A stretch of 64,000 bases of DNA from CAXXOK01 sp964584315 (GCA_964584315.1 CAZOZO010000011.1:1-64000); one strand, 5' to 3'; shown: positions 1-8,957, counted from the stretch's first letter. The notes: generated by a model from the letters alone, not told the origin. Translations and numbers: made by a program.

Positions 1-612
1 ACCGAGAGCCTGCTGCTGGGCAGCCGCTACGGCAAGGCCATCCGCTTCAGCGAGGGGGACATCCGCGCCATGGGCCGCACGGCACGCGGCGTGCACGCAA
101 TGCGCCTGCGCGAGGGCGATTACATGATCGACATGAGCGTGGCCACCGAGGGCATGAAGGTGCTCACCATCACCGAAAACGCCTACGGCAAGCTGACCGA
201 CCCCGAGGCCTACCGCGAGCAGGGCCGCAACGGCATGGGCATCAAGGCCATGCAGCTTTCCGACAAGACCGGCCTGATGGTCGCCCAGCTGACCGTGCAG
301 GAGGACGAGGACGTGCTGCTGATGACCGACGACGGCACCATCATCCGCATGGCGGTGGCCTCCATCCGCGAGACGGGCCGCAACGCGCAGGGCGTGCGCC
401 TGATGCGCATTGCCGAGGGCGCGAAGATCGTGGCCGTGGCCCGCGCGGAGCAGGAGCAGGAGCAGGAGGAGGACGCGGAAGCGGCCTCGCTGGAAGAAGC
501 CGTGGAGGCCATGGCCGAGGCGGACGAGGATATCGTGGACGGCGGCGAGCGCGTGGACGCGGTGGCCGAAGGCGACCCGGCGGACAAGCCCGAGGACGAC
601 GGCGAGATTTAA
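1..612 (+). CDS. gyrA: DNA gyrase subunit A, C-terminal part (5' end outside window)
   Basis: The window opens inside this gene; frame 1 is open from base 1 to the TAA at 610-612. The 203 visible residues belong to the DNA-wrapping C-terminal beta-pinwheel of GyrA: repeated blade sequences such as GRTARGVHAMRL, GRNGMGIKAM and GRNAQGVRLMRI are typical blade ends. The last ~60 residues form a strongly acidic Glu/Asp/Ala tail, a known variable end of GyrA. Gyrase introduces negative supercoils with GyrB. The breakage-reunion domain and catalytic tyrosine are upstream of the window. The identification is firm; a ParC paralogue is less likely because several well-kept blades and the acidic tail fit GyrA better. 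Confidence 0.9.
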   Translation, partial: TESLLLGSRYGKAIRFSEGDIRAMGRTARGVHAMRLREGDYMIDMSVATEGMKVLTITENAYGKLTDPEAYREQGRNGMGIKAMQLSDKTGLMVAQLTVQEDEDVLLMTDDGTIIRMAVASIRETGRNAQGVRLMRIAEGAKIVAVARAEQEQEQEEDAEAASLEEAVEAMAEADEDIVDGGERVDAVAEGDPADKPEDDGEI

Positions 613-665
613 GCCCTCCCAGCCCCTTCAGAACCGGAGACGAATGGCACCTTCCGCTATGAACA

Positions 666-698
666 AGCCCCTCGCTGCGCAATGTACAGCGAGGGGCT
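666..698. terminator. Intrinsic terminator of gyrA, probably bidirectional
   Basis: A perfect 12-bp stem (AGCCCCTCGCTG, 666-677, with its complement at 687-698) and a 9-nt loop lie between gyrA and the converging gene on the minus strand. A short T run follows on the plus strand. It can serve both genes. Confidence 0.8.
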
Positions 699-704
699 TT
701 GCGT

Positions 705-1586
705 TTACGATCGATTGATTTCCTCAAGATACTTCCTGACCCCGCTCAGCGCCCAGCCTTTCGTGATCTCCCGGACAGGCGGCAGCGCCTCCATCCCCGC
801 CGTGCGCTTTGCCACCGCGTCCAGGTCAAACCCATCCTTGAGCACCGCAAATTGCCCGTACCTGGCATTGATGGCCTTTTGCGGGCAGCCGTACACACAG
901 CGCAGGCAGATGACGCACCTGTTGCCGAACACGGGCCTGCCATCCCGCATGTCGATGTTGCCGCGCGGGCAGCGGCGCGCGCACAGGCCGCAGCCGTTGC
1001 AGGCATCGCCCGCGGCAAGCCCGCGGCCAAAGTAACGGCTGCCAAGGTGCTCCAGCATCATGAGCCTGCTCAGCAGCCTGTCCCACCATTGGGGGCGCGC
1101 GCGACGCGTCACGCCCGCCAGCACCTCATCCGCAATCAGCGCGGCCAGCCGAGGCGCGGCGCGCAGGATATAAGCGTTCAGCGCGTCGCCGTAGGGCATG
1201 ATAAAGTTGGCGGGCATCACCACCATGCGCTCGTACCGCGTGTCATAGCCGCGGCTTTTCAGCCTACGGATGGTGCGCACGCGGCAGGCGGTGTTGGGCG
1301 AAACCTCGCCCCCGCCGGAAACCGACAGCACCACCGCGGGCATACCATTGCCCTGCGGCGCGGCGGCGATCCACTCATCGACGGGTTGGGGCGCGTTGGC
1401 GGCATATACGGGGTACAGCAAAAACAGCACGTCCGCTTGGGCGGGCGGCGCGGGCACGGGCCCCAGCTCGGTCACGGTCACGCTTACGCCGCGCGCGGCC
1501 AGCGCCGCCTGAAGGTGCGCCGCAAAGCGGGCCGTGCCGCCTGTGCCGCTGAAAAACACGATATGCGCCGACGAATAGCTCGCCAT
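705..1586 (-). CDS. EFR1-type flavodoxin / two [4Fe-4S] ferredoxin fusion protein
   Basis: A 293-residue protein. The N-terminus (VFFSGTGGT, about residues 10-18) is a flavodoxin FMN-phosphate loop. Near the C-terminus two ferredoxin motifs follow each other: CNGCGLCARRCP (196-207) and CVICLRCVYGCP (224-235), each fit to hold a 4Fe-4S cluster. Proteins of this EFR1 architecture are frequent in anaerobic Clostridia and are expected to carry electrons in the cytoplasm; the partners are unknown. The ATG at 1586 is chosen because GGGGAGG stands just upstream; an upstream in-frame extension lacks such a site. The gene ends against the gyrA terminator. Confidence 0.8.
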   Translation of the reverse strand: MASYSSAHIVFFSGTGGTARFAAHLQAALAARGVSVTVTELGPVPAPPAQADVLFLLYPVYAANAPQPVDEWIAAAPQGNGMPAVVLSVSGGGEVSPNTACRVRTIRRLKSRGYDTRYERMVVMPANFIMPYGDALNAYILRAAPRLAALIADEVLAGVTRRARPQWWDRLLSRLMMLEHLGSRYFGRGLAAGDACNGCGLCARRCPRGNIDMRDGRPVFGNRCVICLRCVYGCPQKAINARYGQFAVLKDGFDLDAVAKRTAGMEALPPVREITKGWALSGVRKYLEEINRS

Positions 1587-1665
1587 GGAAACACGCCTCC
1601 CCCACTGTGCATGACCTGCGCCTTTGCCGAGGCGCACCGGACGGGCACGCCGCATAACGCCGCCG

Positions 1666-3201
1666 TTACCCCGCGCGCCCCGCGAGGATGCCGCTGGCGA
1701 ACGCGAACATCAGGTTGAAGCCCCCGCAGTCGCCATCTACGTCCAGCACCTCTCCGGCGGCATACAGGCCGCGTTGCAGCCTGCTCTCCATGGTGCGCGG
1801 GTCAAAATCCTCCGCCATGATGCCGCCCGCCGTGACCTGCGCCTGCGCAAAGCCGCGCGCGCCCGCCAGGGGCAGGCGCAGGTCGCACAGGGTGGCGGCC
1901 AGGCGGCGCACATCCGCATCGCGCAGCTGACGTACCGGCAGCAAGGGGTCGCCAAGGCCCGCCTCGCGGCAAAGGAAGCGCGCCACGGGCACGGTGAAAA
2001 CGCCGGTGAAAAGCTCCGCCAGCGGGCAATCCGCACGCAGGGCGATCTGGGCCCGGATGTGCGCCTCCAACTCCAAGCAAGGGCTGGCCACAGCCTGCTT
2101 GCCTATGGTGGCGGCCTGCGCCGCCTCGCCCGCAGCGAAAGCGGCTTGCCCGACTGCGCGCCGGTCATCGGGCGTCGATTCGCCTGTATCGATTGCGTCG
2201 CCGCCTTGGCGGCCCTCGCACGCGCCATCGCCTTGCGCCCAGCCCGCCGCGTTCCGCAGGTCAAGGCTGAGCACCGCGCCAGACTCGTAAAACCGCGCCA
2301 GCTGCATGGTGGCGATGCCGCTGACCGCGTCCTCGCCAAAGAGTGCCTCGCCCTCCGCTGCGTGCAGCCATTGCCCCGTCGCGGACAAAAGCCGCAAGCC
2401 CGCGCGCACGCGCTGCCCGCTCAGGCCCGCGATGCGCCGCTTATCGGTAATCAGCGCGCACAGGGCGGGCTTAAGCGCCGTCAGGCGGTGGCCGTAGGCG
2501 GTCAGCAGGCCGTAGCCGGTGCCGTCGGTGCCGTGCATGGGGGCCGCCGCGCCCCCGACAGTCACGATCACGCGGTCGCAGGGCAACGTGAGCGGCTCCT
2601 CATGCAGGGCCAGGGCGGCGTTGCCGCCGCGCTTCGTGCCCGCGTATTTGGCTGCGTTGCCACCAATGCCGGGGGGCGCAAGCTCGCTCTTCATGCCCTG
2701 TTGGGGTGTGCGAGCCGCACCGCCCGCCGCGGGTTCCCCCGCGACCATCCGCACCGCATGCACGAAGAAGCCCCTGTTTTGCCGCTCCACCGCCGTAACG
2801 CGCGTGTCGGTCACAAACACCACACCCAGCTGGCGCGCGCGCAGCAGCAGCGCTTCCACGGCCACGGAGGCCATCAGCGCGGCGGGGTATACGCGGCCCT
2901 CGCTCTCCTCGCGCAGGGGCACGCCAATGCTGGCGAAAAACGCCGCCAGCGCGGGGTAGGGCAGCTGCGCAAGCACCGCGAGGGCGAAGGCTTTGTTTCC
3001 ATAATAGAGCGGCGCGCCGCTGTTTAAGAGATTTGCGCGGCCGTTGCCCGTAACGCCCAGCTTTTTGAGGGGTTTGGCGCCGCGCTCCAGCACCGTGACC
3101 TGCTGGCCCCGCTCCGCCGCCGCGATGGCCGCGGCCACGCCCGCCGCGCCACCGCCGATGATCGCCGTATGGATACGAACCCCTCCCTTCGCGGGTATCA
3201 T
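1666..3201 (-). CDS. NAD(P)/FAD-dependent oxidoreductase, HI0933/BaiN family
   Basis: A flavoprotein of the HI0933/YhiN/BaiN family: dinucleotide-binding motif IIGGGAAGVAAAIAAAERG near the N-terminus, the family motif VTGNGRANLLN soon after, and a C-terminal GDCGGFNLMFAFASG motif that closes the FAD site. At about 511 residues it exceeds the usual ~410; two Ala/Gly-rich insertions (around GEPAAGGAARTPQQG and AAGWAQGDGACEGRQGG) account for the excess. The start is uncertain: the ATG at 3201 has no clear ribosome binding site, whereas GGGAGGGG lies just upstream of an in-frame ATC codon at 3171-3173 that would give the family's normal N-terminus. The substrate is unknown. Confidence 0.8.
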   Translation of the reverse strand: MIPAKGGVRIHTAIIGGGAAGVAAAIAAAERGQQVTVLERGAKPLKKLGVTGNGRANLLNSGAPLYYGNKAFALAVLAQLPYPALAAFFASIGVPLREESEGRVYPAALMASVAVEALLLRARQLGVVFVTDTRVTAVERQNRGFFVHAVRMVAGEPAAGGAARTPQQGMKSELAPPGIGGNAAKYAGTKRGGNAALALHEEPLTLPCDRVIVTVGGAAAPMHGTDGTGYGLLTAYGHRLTALKPALCALITDKRRIAGLSGQRVRAGLRLLSATGQWLHAAEGEALFGEDAVSGIATMQLARFYESGAVLSLDLRNAAGWAQGDGACEGRQGGDAIDTGESTPDDRRAVGQAAFAAGEAAQAATIGKQAVASPCLELEAHIRAQIALRADCPLAELFTGVFTVPVARFLCREAGLGDPLLPVRQLRDADVRRLAATLCDLRLPLAGARGFAQAQVTAGGIMAEDFDPRTMESRLQRGLYAAGEVLDVDGDCGGFNLMFAFASGILAGRAG

Positions 3202-4946
3202 AGCAGATGTGCGGGTTTTCGGCAATGGCCGCGCACGGAGGGCATGTCTCTTGGGGAGGCATTTTCCGCACAGGCGACGGAGATGCTTCCCCCCTGTTCC
3301 ATCCACCCTTTCAATCGTGGAAAACACCGTGGATAACCTTCCGTGATACCGTGGAAAAGATAAGGGAATCACGCCGCTGCCATGTAACCTACGCATATTC
3401 CGCGCCCCCCAAAGCAAACGCATGCTCACCGGGGCGCGCCGTGCCACGTGTGCGTCGCGCATCACGGAGCAGGGCGCAAAAGCGATTGATTTTCAAGCGT
3501 TTGGGCGTCGTCTCATTTTCTGGTACGGTTACAAAAATTCGTTGCTTCGTTCCATAATATGTCAATTGGTCGTATCGCAAAATGTGCCCACAGGGGCAAA
3601 TCGCACATGTGGAAAACTCGGTGGATTTACATGTGTTTCGTAAGGATATCCTGCGCAAAACCCGCGCGAAAACATTTCGCAAACGGAAACCCCCATCCGG
3701 CGACCCTTTTGCAACCACTTGCCTGCCGCGTGCTTGCCGTGCGAGCGACACAGTGTCATACATGACCGAAAACAGCTTTTAGCCCGCGGGCACCCCTTGA
3801 AGTCGTATCCTCCGCAGCCTTGGCCTTGCCTGCATCGCGGGGCGGTCGTATCGTGCGGGGGCAGAGCGGCACGGGCGGGGCGATGCCCATGAGGATATCG
3901 TTGTGGATTCATGCGGCGCTAGCTGTGGAAACCGCATGGGAAACGAGTGTAAAGCGCAGGTTAAGTTGCACTCATTGACAGAAAATGGGCAAACAGGCAC
4001 CCAGTCCGTCATTTTTTCGTGCGCAGGCATGGGCGCAGCGCAACGCGCAAAAGCAATGCGCACAACGCTTTGCCGCGCCATGTCCTTTGTCGGGCAAGCC
4101 GGCTGTACACGCGGCGAATGCAGGCATAACTGGCCCGCGATACACCACGCTACGCGCGAACCTGTGGAAAAATGCCGTTTTCACATGCCTAAAAGCGGGT
4201 TATACCCATTCCAGCGCCTTTCATGGCGCATCGCGGTGCGTTGGTGGGCAAGCTTCAAGCCGACAGGATCGCAGACAAGCGCCCGGCCGTGCGCGGTGTT
4301 CCTTAGGCGCCGTGGCCGCAACGCTGTGCCAGGCCACCTTGACACGCGGGGCGGGGTGGCGGCGGACAAACCGGCGCCTGTGCGGCCGCATGCTCCCACC
4401 ACGCATGCGGGGCAGCGATGCCTGATACGCAAGCCTTTGGTTGCTTGCAGGTTTCACCGGCAAGTCTGGTACCACGGTGGTCGCGCCGGGCGCATAGAGG
4501 GGCGGGGTAACAGCAAAACGGGCCGTCCGGTTATCGCCCCACATGCAGCTGGCGCAAGATCGCTATCCAATGGCTGGCTCGGCTCCCGTGCGCGCGGCGC
4601 TAACGCGCCGCACGCAGCGCGATGGCACAGGCAGTAAGGGCACGGTATGTGGGCGCGGGCCACAGAACCGCAAACCCTGATACAGGTGGCTTTCCAGAGC
4701 AGCGCCTGCATCTTGTGCCATCCCGTTGCAGCCACTGGGAGCGGAAATCGCGCGAAATTCTCTTATCCTCACCCCAAAGCGTGCGAAATGAGGATAACCA
4801 TCTCCAAAATCGATCAAAATCGTGGAAAATGCGTGGAAAACGACATGGATAAAAAATATTTCTGTAAGGATATTGGGTGGAAACCATAAGGAAGCCGTCA
4901 TATCCTTCGTATTTTCGCAATAAACGGAGGGCGCAGGTTACATGCG
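3202..4946. other. Long non-coding region rich in DnaA-box-like nonamers; candidate oriC
   Basis: No open frame here has a plausible ribosome binding site or recognisable protein. The region repeatedly carries nonamers close to the DnaA box TGTGGATAA (reverse of TTATCCACA): 3316, 3328 (CGTGGATAA), 3350, 3608 (TGTGGAAAA), 3902, 3924, 4163, 4789 (TGAGGATAA), 4821, 4832 and 4844, nearly all in one orientation, plus TTATCCTCA at 4763. They form two clusters (3316-3358 and 4763-4852), and an AT-rich run (about 4845-4875) follows the second. gyrA usually lies close to the origin in Firmicutes, which fits. dnaA itself is not in the window, so this stays a candidate. Confidence 0.45.
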
Positions 4947-4994
4947 ACGCTATATGTGGTATTGACAGTCGGTTTGGAACACAATATAATGACA
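4947..4994 (+). promoter_or_regulatory. nrdD promoter with tandem NrdR-like boxes
   Basis: TTGACA (4962-4967), a 17-nt spacer and TATAAT (4985-4990) make a consensus vegetative promoter. Two imperfect copies of the NrdR box (ACACwATATATwGTGT) lie at 4947-4960 and 4979-4994, one just upstream of the -35 and one over the -10, about 32 bp apart, the usual NrdR spacing. The transcript would have a leader of about 180 nt. Confidence 0.6.
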
Positions 4995-5091
4995 TCGTTC
5001 CAAATTTCGCAGTGTGGCGGTGTCAGGGTGGTAACATAGAAAGTGTATCGCCTTGGTTGACCGTTTACGCATAGATAATTGAACGCAGAGG

Positions 5092-5119
5092 CGCGCTCGG
5101 TTCGAAGCGCGGGGTTTTT
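5092..5119 (+). terminator. Possible attenuator hairpin in the nrdD leader
   Basis: CGCGCT (5092-5097) pairs with AGCGCG (5106-5111), followed by GGG and a run of five T. The stem is short, so this is only a possible leader terminator. No known riboswitch class is recognised in the leader. Confidence 0.25.
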
Positions 5120-5178
5120 GTGCCCCTTTCGCAGTTAAGCGGCCGCATTTCTGTAACATCGCAAAGGAGAGTCGCCCT

Positions 5179-7503
5179 ATGATCGCATCCATCAAAAAGC
5201 GCGACGGTCGCATTGTTGCCTTCGATCCCCTCAAAATTGAGCAGGCCATCGAAAAGAGCTTTATGGCCAGCGGCAGCCAGAAGACCGCGGACACCGCGCG
5301 CGAGCTGGCGGCCATCGTGGTCGCAACGGTGGAGAATGACGAAGGTATCCCCAGCGTACCCACTGTGGAGCAGATACAGGACACCGTGGAAAAGGTGCTG
5401 ATTGAGCACGGCTTCGTGCGTTCGGCCAAGGCGTACATCCTGTACCGCGCGGAGCGCAGCCGCGTGCGCGAGATGAACACCCGCCTGATGAAGACCTTCG
5501 AGGACATCTGCTACAAGGACGCCAAGGACTCGGACATCAAGCGCGAGAACGCCAACATCAACGGCGACACCGCCATGGGCGCGATGCTCAAGTTTGGCAG
5601 CGAGGGCAGCAAGCAGTTTTACGACATGTATATTTTGAACCCGCAGTACGCCAAGGCGCACCGCGAGGGCGATATCCATATTCATGATTTGGACTTTTAT
5701 ACGCTTACCACCACCTGCACGCAGATCGACCTGCTCAGCCTGTTCGCGGGCGGCTTTTCCACCGGGCACGGCGTGCTGCGCGAGCCCAACGACATCTACA
5801 GCTATTCCGCGCTGTGCTGCATCGCCATTCAGGCCAACCAGAACGACCAGCACGGCGGCCAGAGCGTTGTCAATTTCGACTACGGCATGAGCCCGGGCGT
5901 GAAGAAAACCTATTTCAAGCGCTACCGCGACAACCTGGCCCGCGCGCTGGAGCTGCTGGGCGGCGTGGACGACGCGGCCGAGAAGGTGGCCGCGCTCCTG
6001 AAAGAGGTGGAAAGCGAAACCGGCAAGAAGCCGGAGCTCACGCACGACGCGGCGTTTGACAAGGCGGTGCGCGAGCGCGTGGCCGCGCTGATGACGGCGG
6101 ACGGCGACCTCTTAACCCGCATCCTCGACTTTACGCGCGAGCACGCGGAGAAGGAGACCGACAAGGCCACCTATCAGGCCATGGAGGCGCTCATCCATAA
6201 CCTGAACACCATGAACAGCCGCGCGGGGGCGCAGGTGCCATTTTCCTCCATCAACTACGGCATGGATGTTACGCCCGAGGGCCGCATGGTGATTCGCAAC
6301 ATTCTGCTGGCGACCGAGAGCGGCCTTGGCAACGGCGAGACGCCCATCTTCCCCATCCAGATTTTCCGCGTCAAGGAAGGCGTCAGCTTCAACCCCGGCG
6401 ACACGAATTATGACCTGTACCGCCTGGCCATCCGTACCAGCGCCAAGCGCCTGTTCCCCAACTTCGCGTTTGTGGACGCGCCTTTCAACAAGAAGTACTA
6501 TAAAGAGGGCCACCCCGAAACTGAGATCGCCTATATGGGCTGCCGCACGCGCGTGATCGGAAACGTGTACGACCCGGAGCGCGAAGTGTGCCCCCGCCGC
6601 GGCAACCTGAGCTTTTCCACCATCAACCTGCCCCGCATCGCCATCAAGGCCAAGGGCGACCTGGCGTGGTTCTTTGAGGAGCTGGAGCGGCTGCTCAACC
6701 TCATAGTAGGGCAGTTGCAGGAGCGCTTTGAGATCGTCGCGGCCAAAAAGGTCAAAAACTTCCCCTTCCTGATGGGCGAAGGCGTATGGATCGACAGCGA
6801 AAAGCTGGGCTGGAACGACACCATCCGCGAGGTGCTGATGCACGGCACGCTGTCCATCGGCTTCATCGGCCTGGCTGAAACGCTGGTGGCCCTGCGCGGC
6901 CTGCACCACGGCGAGGATGCGAACAGCCAGAACCTGGGGCTGGAGATCGTGGGCTTCATGCGCAAGTTCTGCGACGACATGAGCCAAAAGACCGGCATGA
7001 ACTACACCTGCCTGGCCACCCCCGCCGAGGGGCTCAGCGGCCGCTTCGTGCGCATCGACCGCGAGCGTTTTGGCGTGATCAAGGGCGTGACCGACCGCGA
7101 CTACTACACCAACAGCTTCCACGTGCCGGTGTACTTCCCCATCGACGCGTTCGAGAAGATCAGCATCGAAGCCCCCTACCACGCGCTGACCAACGCCGGC
7201 CACATCAGCTACATCGAGATGGACGGCGACCCCACCCGCAACCTGGACGCGTTTGAGAAGGTCGTGCGCCACATGCACGACATGGGCATCGGCTATGGGA
7301 GCATCAACCACCCCGTGGACCGCGACCCCGTGTGCGGCTACAACGGCATCATTGGCGACTGCTGCCCCAAGTGCGGCCGCGCGGAGACCGACCGCCCCTT
7401 TGAGCGCATCCGGCGCATCACGGGCTACCTCGTGGGCACGCTGGACCGGTTCAATAACGCCAAACGCTCGGAGGAGCACGACCGGTTGAAGCACAGCATT
7501 TAA
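5179..7503 (+). CDS. nrdD: Anaerobic (class III) ribonucleoside-triphosphate reductase
   Basis: A 774-residue enzyme that reduces ribonucleoside triphosphates to deoxyribonucleotides with a glycyl radical, without oxygen. Residues 1 to ~90 form an ATP-cone allosteric domain (IKKRDGRIVAFDPLKIEQAI). The zinc-binding cysteines appear near the end (C719, C728/C729, C732 in CGYNGIIGDCCPKCGR) and the radical motif RRITGYLVGTLDRFN follows, with the radical glycine at about 749. Length and order are normal for the family. AAAGGAG precedes the ATG. The activating radical-SAM enzyme NrdG is not next to it and must be encoded elsewhere. NrdR-like boxes suggest control by dNTP/ATP levels. Confidence 0.95.
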   Translation: MIASIKKRDGRIVAFDPLKIEQAIEKSFMASGSQKTADTARELAAIVVATVENDEGIPSVPTVEQIQDTVEKVLIEHGFVRSAKAYILYRAERSRVREMNTRLMKTFEDICYKDAKDSDIKRENANINGDTAMGAMLKFGSEGSKQFYDMYILNPQYAKAHREGDIHIHDLDFYTLTTTCTQIDLLSLFAGGFSTGHGVLREPNDIYSYSALCCIAIQANQNDQHGGQSVVNFDYGMSPGVKKTYFKRYRDNLARALELLGGVDDAAEKVAALLKEVESETGKKPELTHDAAFDKAVRERVAALMTADGDLLTRILDFTREHAEKETDKATYQAMEALIHNLNTMNSRAGAQVPFSSINYGMDVTPEGRMVIRNILLATESGLGNGETPIFPIQIFRVKEGVSFNPGDTNYDLYRLAIRTSAKRLFPNFAFVDAPFNKKYYKEGHPETEIAYMGCRTRVIGNVYDPEREVCPRRGNLSFSTINLPRIAIKAKGDLAWFFEELERLLNLIVGQLQERFEIVAAKKVKNFPFLMGEGVWIDSEKLGWNDTIREVLMHGTLSIGFIGLAETLVALRGLHHGEDANSQNLGLEIVGFMRKFCDDMSQKTGMNYTCLATPAEGLSGRFVRIDRERFGVIKGVTDRDYYTNSFHVPVYFPIDAFEKISIEAPYHALTNAGHISYIEMDGDPTRNLDAFEKVVRHMHDMGIGYGSINHPVDRDPVCGYNGIIGDCCPKCGRAETDRPFERIRRITGYLVGTLDRFNNAKRSEEHDRLKHSI

Positions 7504-7539
7504 CGACGCGCGACCGCCCACAGGATAAGAAGAGGAACG

Positions 7540-7576
7540 GCCCGCCTTTGCAGGAGGAATGTCTGCAAGGGCGGGC
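7540..7576 (+). terminator. nrdD terminator
   Basis: A 14-bp stem (GCCCGCCTTTGCAG at 7540-7553 with CTGCAAGGGCGGGC at 7563-7576, one G-T pair) followed by TTTC, 36 nt after the nrdD stop. Confidence 0.75.
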
Positions 7577-7657
7577 TTTCGCTTGTTGCCAAGCTATAAT
7601 GCACCCTTATATATCGAAATGTGATATGGTAATTTTTAGCAAAACCATCTACCTATA

Positions 7658-7686
7658 TTCCATATTATGGAATTTGGTAGTATAAT
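7658..7686 (+). promoter_or_regulatory. Palindromic operator plus -10 upstream of the orphan membrane-protein gene
   Basis: A perfect 15-bp palindrome TTCCATATTATGGAA (7658-7672) sits where a -35 element would be, 17 nt upstream of TATAAT (7681-7686). The -35 itself is poor, so a regulator binding the palindrome may activate or repress. The start codon of the next gene is only ~22 nt downstream of the -10, so the leader is very short. Confidence 0.45.
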
Positions 7687-7708
7687 CCAGCCAAAGGAGG
7701 TGTACCAC

Positions 7709-8644
7709 ATGGATCTGAAAGATGTAAGCGAATTCATCAGACAGTTGGAGGAAGCCAAATTTCCTCCCGAGTCGATCGTGCTGAATAAGAAAACCATCAC
7801 CGTTGACGATTTCCCAGCGACGATCGACATTATCAATCCGCAGACGAAGTACATCCTCTATCGATTCAGTTGCTCGCCCGACACAGCGAAGGACCCCGAA
7901 GATGACGACGAGCTTGAAGCCGACCAGGGCGACGACGATGCGCAAGACATGGCAGAAAACGCGCGCAACATCGCGCATGACGCAACGGGCGGCACAAGCC
8001 AGCGTCATGAGAAAGAGCCCGCCGACAAATCACGCAAACGTACAGCGAAGCGTAGCCAAAGGTTGCCGTTGCCCATGTACTCGTTCTGGGTCAGGTGTTC
8101 CAAACCCGGCAATAACCGAGCCCCCACATCCTTTATCCTGACCGTTAAGGTCAATGCTTCACAGGCAGGCGGAGCAAGCGAGACGACCAAAAGAAAGCCG
8201 GACGAGTTTTCGATCCTTGACCTGCCCCCGCTGTACGCCGTGAAGAATGCCAGCGAGGCTTTGTTTGCAAAGCGGCGCAAGGAAGCCGCCATTGAAAAGG
8301 TCGATACGTTTGCGCTGGCCATGTACATCCCCGCAGGAGCGTTGGTCGTGTTTACCATTCTCAATGCTTTGGGCCTGTTTGTGCTGGGGGATATGCAGTA
8401 CGCCATGCTGGGCGCGGCCTTACTGCTGTTTATCCTGCCGCAAACCAAGTCGCTCAAACTACTGGGTATCGAGTTTGAGCGCTACGTCCCCGACGAAGCA
8501 GCGGCTCCAAAGGCCGACGGAGGTGACAGTAAGGACAGCAAGCCCGTGGCAACCGTCAGCGATGCACGTTCGCCCATGAACAAGCTGGTCGGCACCAGCC
8601 CTGCCATCAAAAAGCTGTTTGACGATGGGCTCGATCCTAAGTGA
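7709..8644 (+). CDS. Hypothetical membrane-anchored protein with acidic linker
   Basis: 311 residues, not recognised. The start ATG is set by AAAGGAGG 9 nt upstream. The first ~55 residues look folded, then a charged, probably disordered stretch follows (DPEDDDELEADQGDDDAQ and a basic KSRKRTAKRSQR segment), a second globular part, and near residues 215-260 two hydrophobic segments (YIPAGALVVFTILNALGLFV and MQYAMLGAALLLFIL) that could cross the membrane. A charged, low-complexity tail follows. It stands alone between nrdD and the tRNA genes with its own promoter and terminator-like hairpin. No function is proposed. Confidence 0.65.
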   Translation: MDLKDVSEFIRQLEEAKFPPESIVLNKKTITVDDFPATIDIINPQTKYILYRFSCSPDTAKDPEDDDELEADQGDDDAQDMAENARNIAHDATGGTSQRHEKEPADKSRKRTAKRSQRLPLPMYSFWVRCSKPGNNRAPTSFILTVKVNASQAGGASETTKRKPDEFSILDLPPLYAVKNASEALFAKRRKEAAIEKVDTFALAMYIPAGALVVFTILNALGLFVLGDMQYAMLGAALLLFILPQTKSLKLLGIEFERYVPDEAAAPKADGGDSKDSKPVATVSDARSPMNKLVGTSPAIKKLFDDGLDPK

Positions 8645-8660
8645 CCGCCACGACACGACG

Positions 8661-8702
8661 GACAAACAGGCGGGTATGTGCAAGCATCCCCGCCTGTTTG
8701 TC
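8661..8702 (+). terminator. Hairpin downstream of the orphan membrane-protein gene
   Basis: GACAAACAGGCGGG (8661-8674) pairs perfectly with 8689-8702 across a 14-nt loop. There is no T run, so it may be a weak terminator or an mRNA-stabilising end. Confidence 0.5.
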
Positions 8703-8867
8703 ACTTGCAGACCGTCGGAGGCGATGCGCTTATCGCCCCCACGCATGCGGAATGCCAGAAGAGTTACGTCTTGCCCTGATGAGCGTCGTTAGCTTTGGAA
8801 GCGCAACTTTTTTACGCAAGGGCTGGACAAACTTTTTGCTATTTGTTATACTATTTCTCGCTGACGC

Positions 8868-8943
8868 GCCAATATAGCTCAGTCGGTAGAGCAGCGGTTT
8901 CGTAAACCGCAGGTCAAGGGTTCGAGTCCCTTTATTGGCTCCA
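8868..8943 (+). tRNA. tRNA-Thr (anticodon CGU)
   Basis: A full cloverleaf: acceptor GCCAATA/TATTGGC, D arm with GCTCAGTCGGTAGAGC, anticodon stem GCGGT/ACCGC with loop TTCGTAA (anticodon CGT at 8901-8903), T arm with GGTTCGAGTCC, discriminator T and an encoded CCA at 8941-8943. It lies 14 nt upstream of tRNA-Pro and is probably cotranscribed with it. Confidence 0.95.
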
Positions 8944-8957
8944 GCTTTTTTAAGCGT

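Noticed and set aside
1624..3027. A 467-codon open frame on the plus strand opposite the BaiN-family gene
   Set aside because: It is the antisense shadow of a clear oxidoreductase in GC-rich DNA; composition is Arg/Ala/His-rich with no domain and no ribosome binding site.
3903..4637. A 244-codon frame in the long non-coding region before nrdD
   Set aside because: No ribosome binding site, odd Cys/His/Arg-rich composition and no motif; several other frames of similar quality cover the same bases.
4991..5178. Riboswitch in the nrdD leader
   Set aside because: No conserved core of a known class (for example the cobalamin box) can be recognised; only a short hairpin is visible.
6112..7521. A 469-codon minus-strand frame opposite nrdD
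   Set aside because: Shadow of a highly conserved gene; no ribosome binding site or recognisable protein.
7504..8644. nrdG (activase) expected behind nrdD
   Set aside because: The next gene has no radical-SAM CxxxCxxC motif; nrdG must lie elsewhere.
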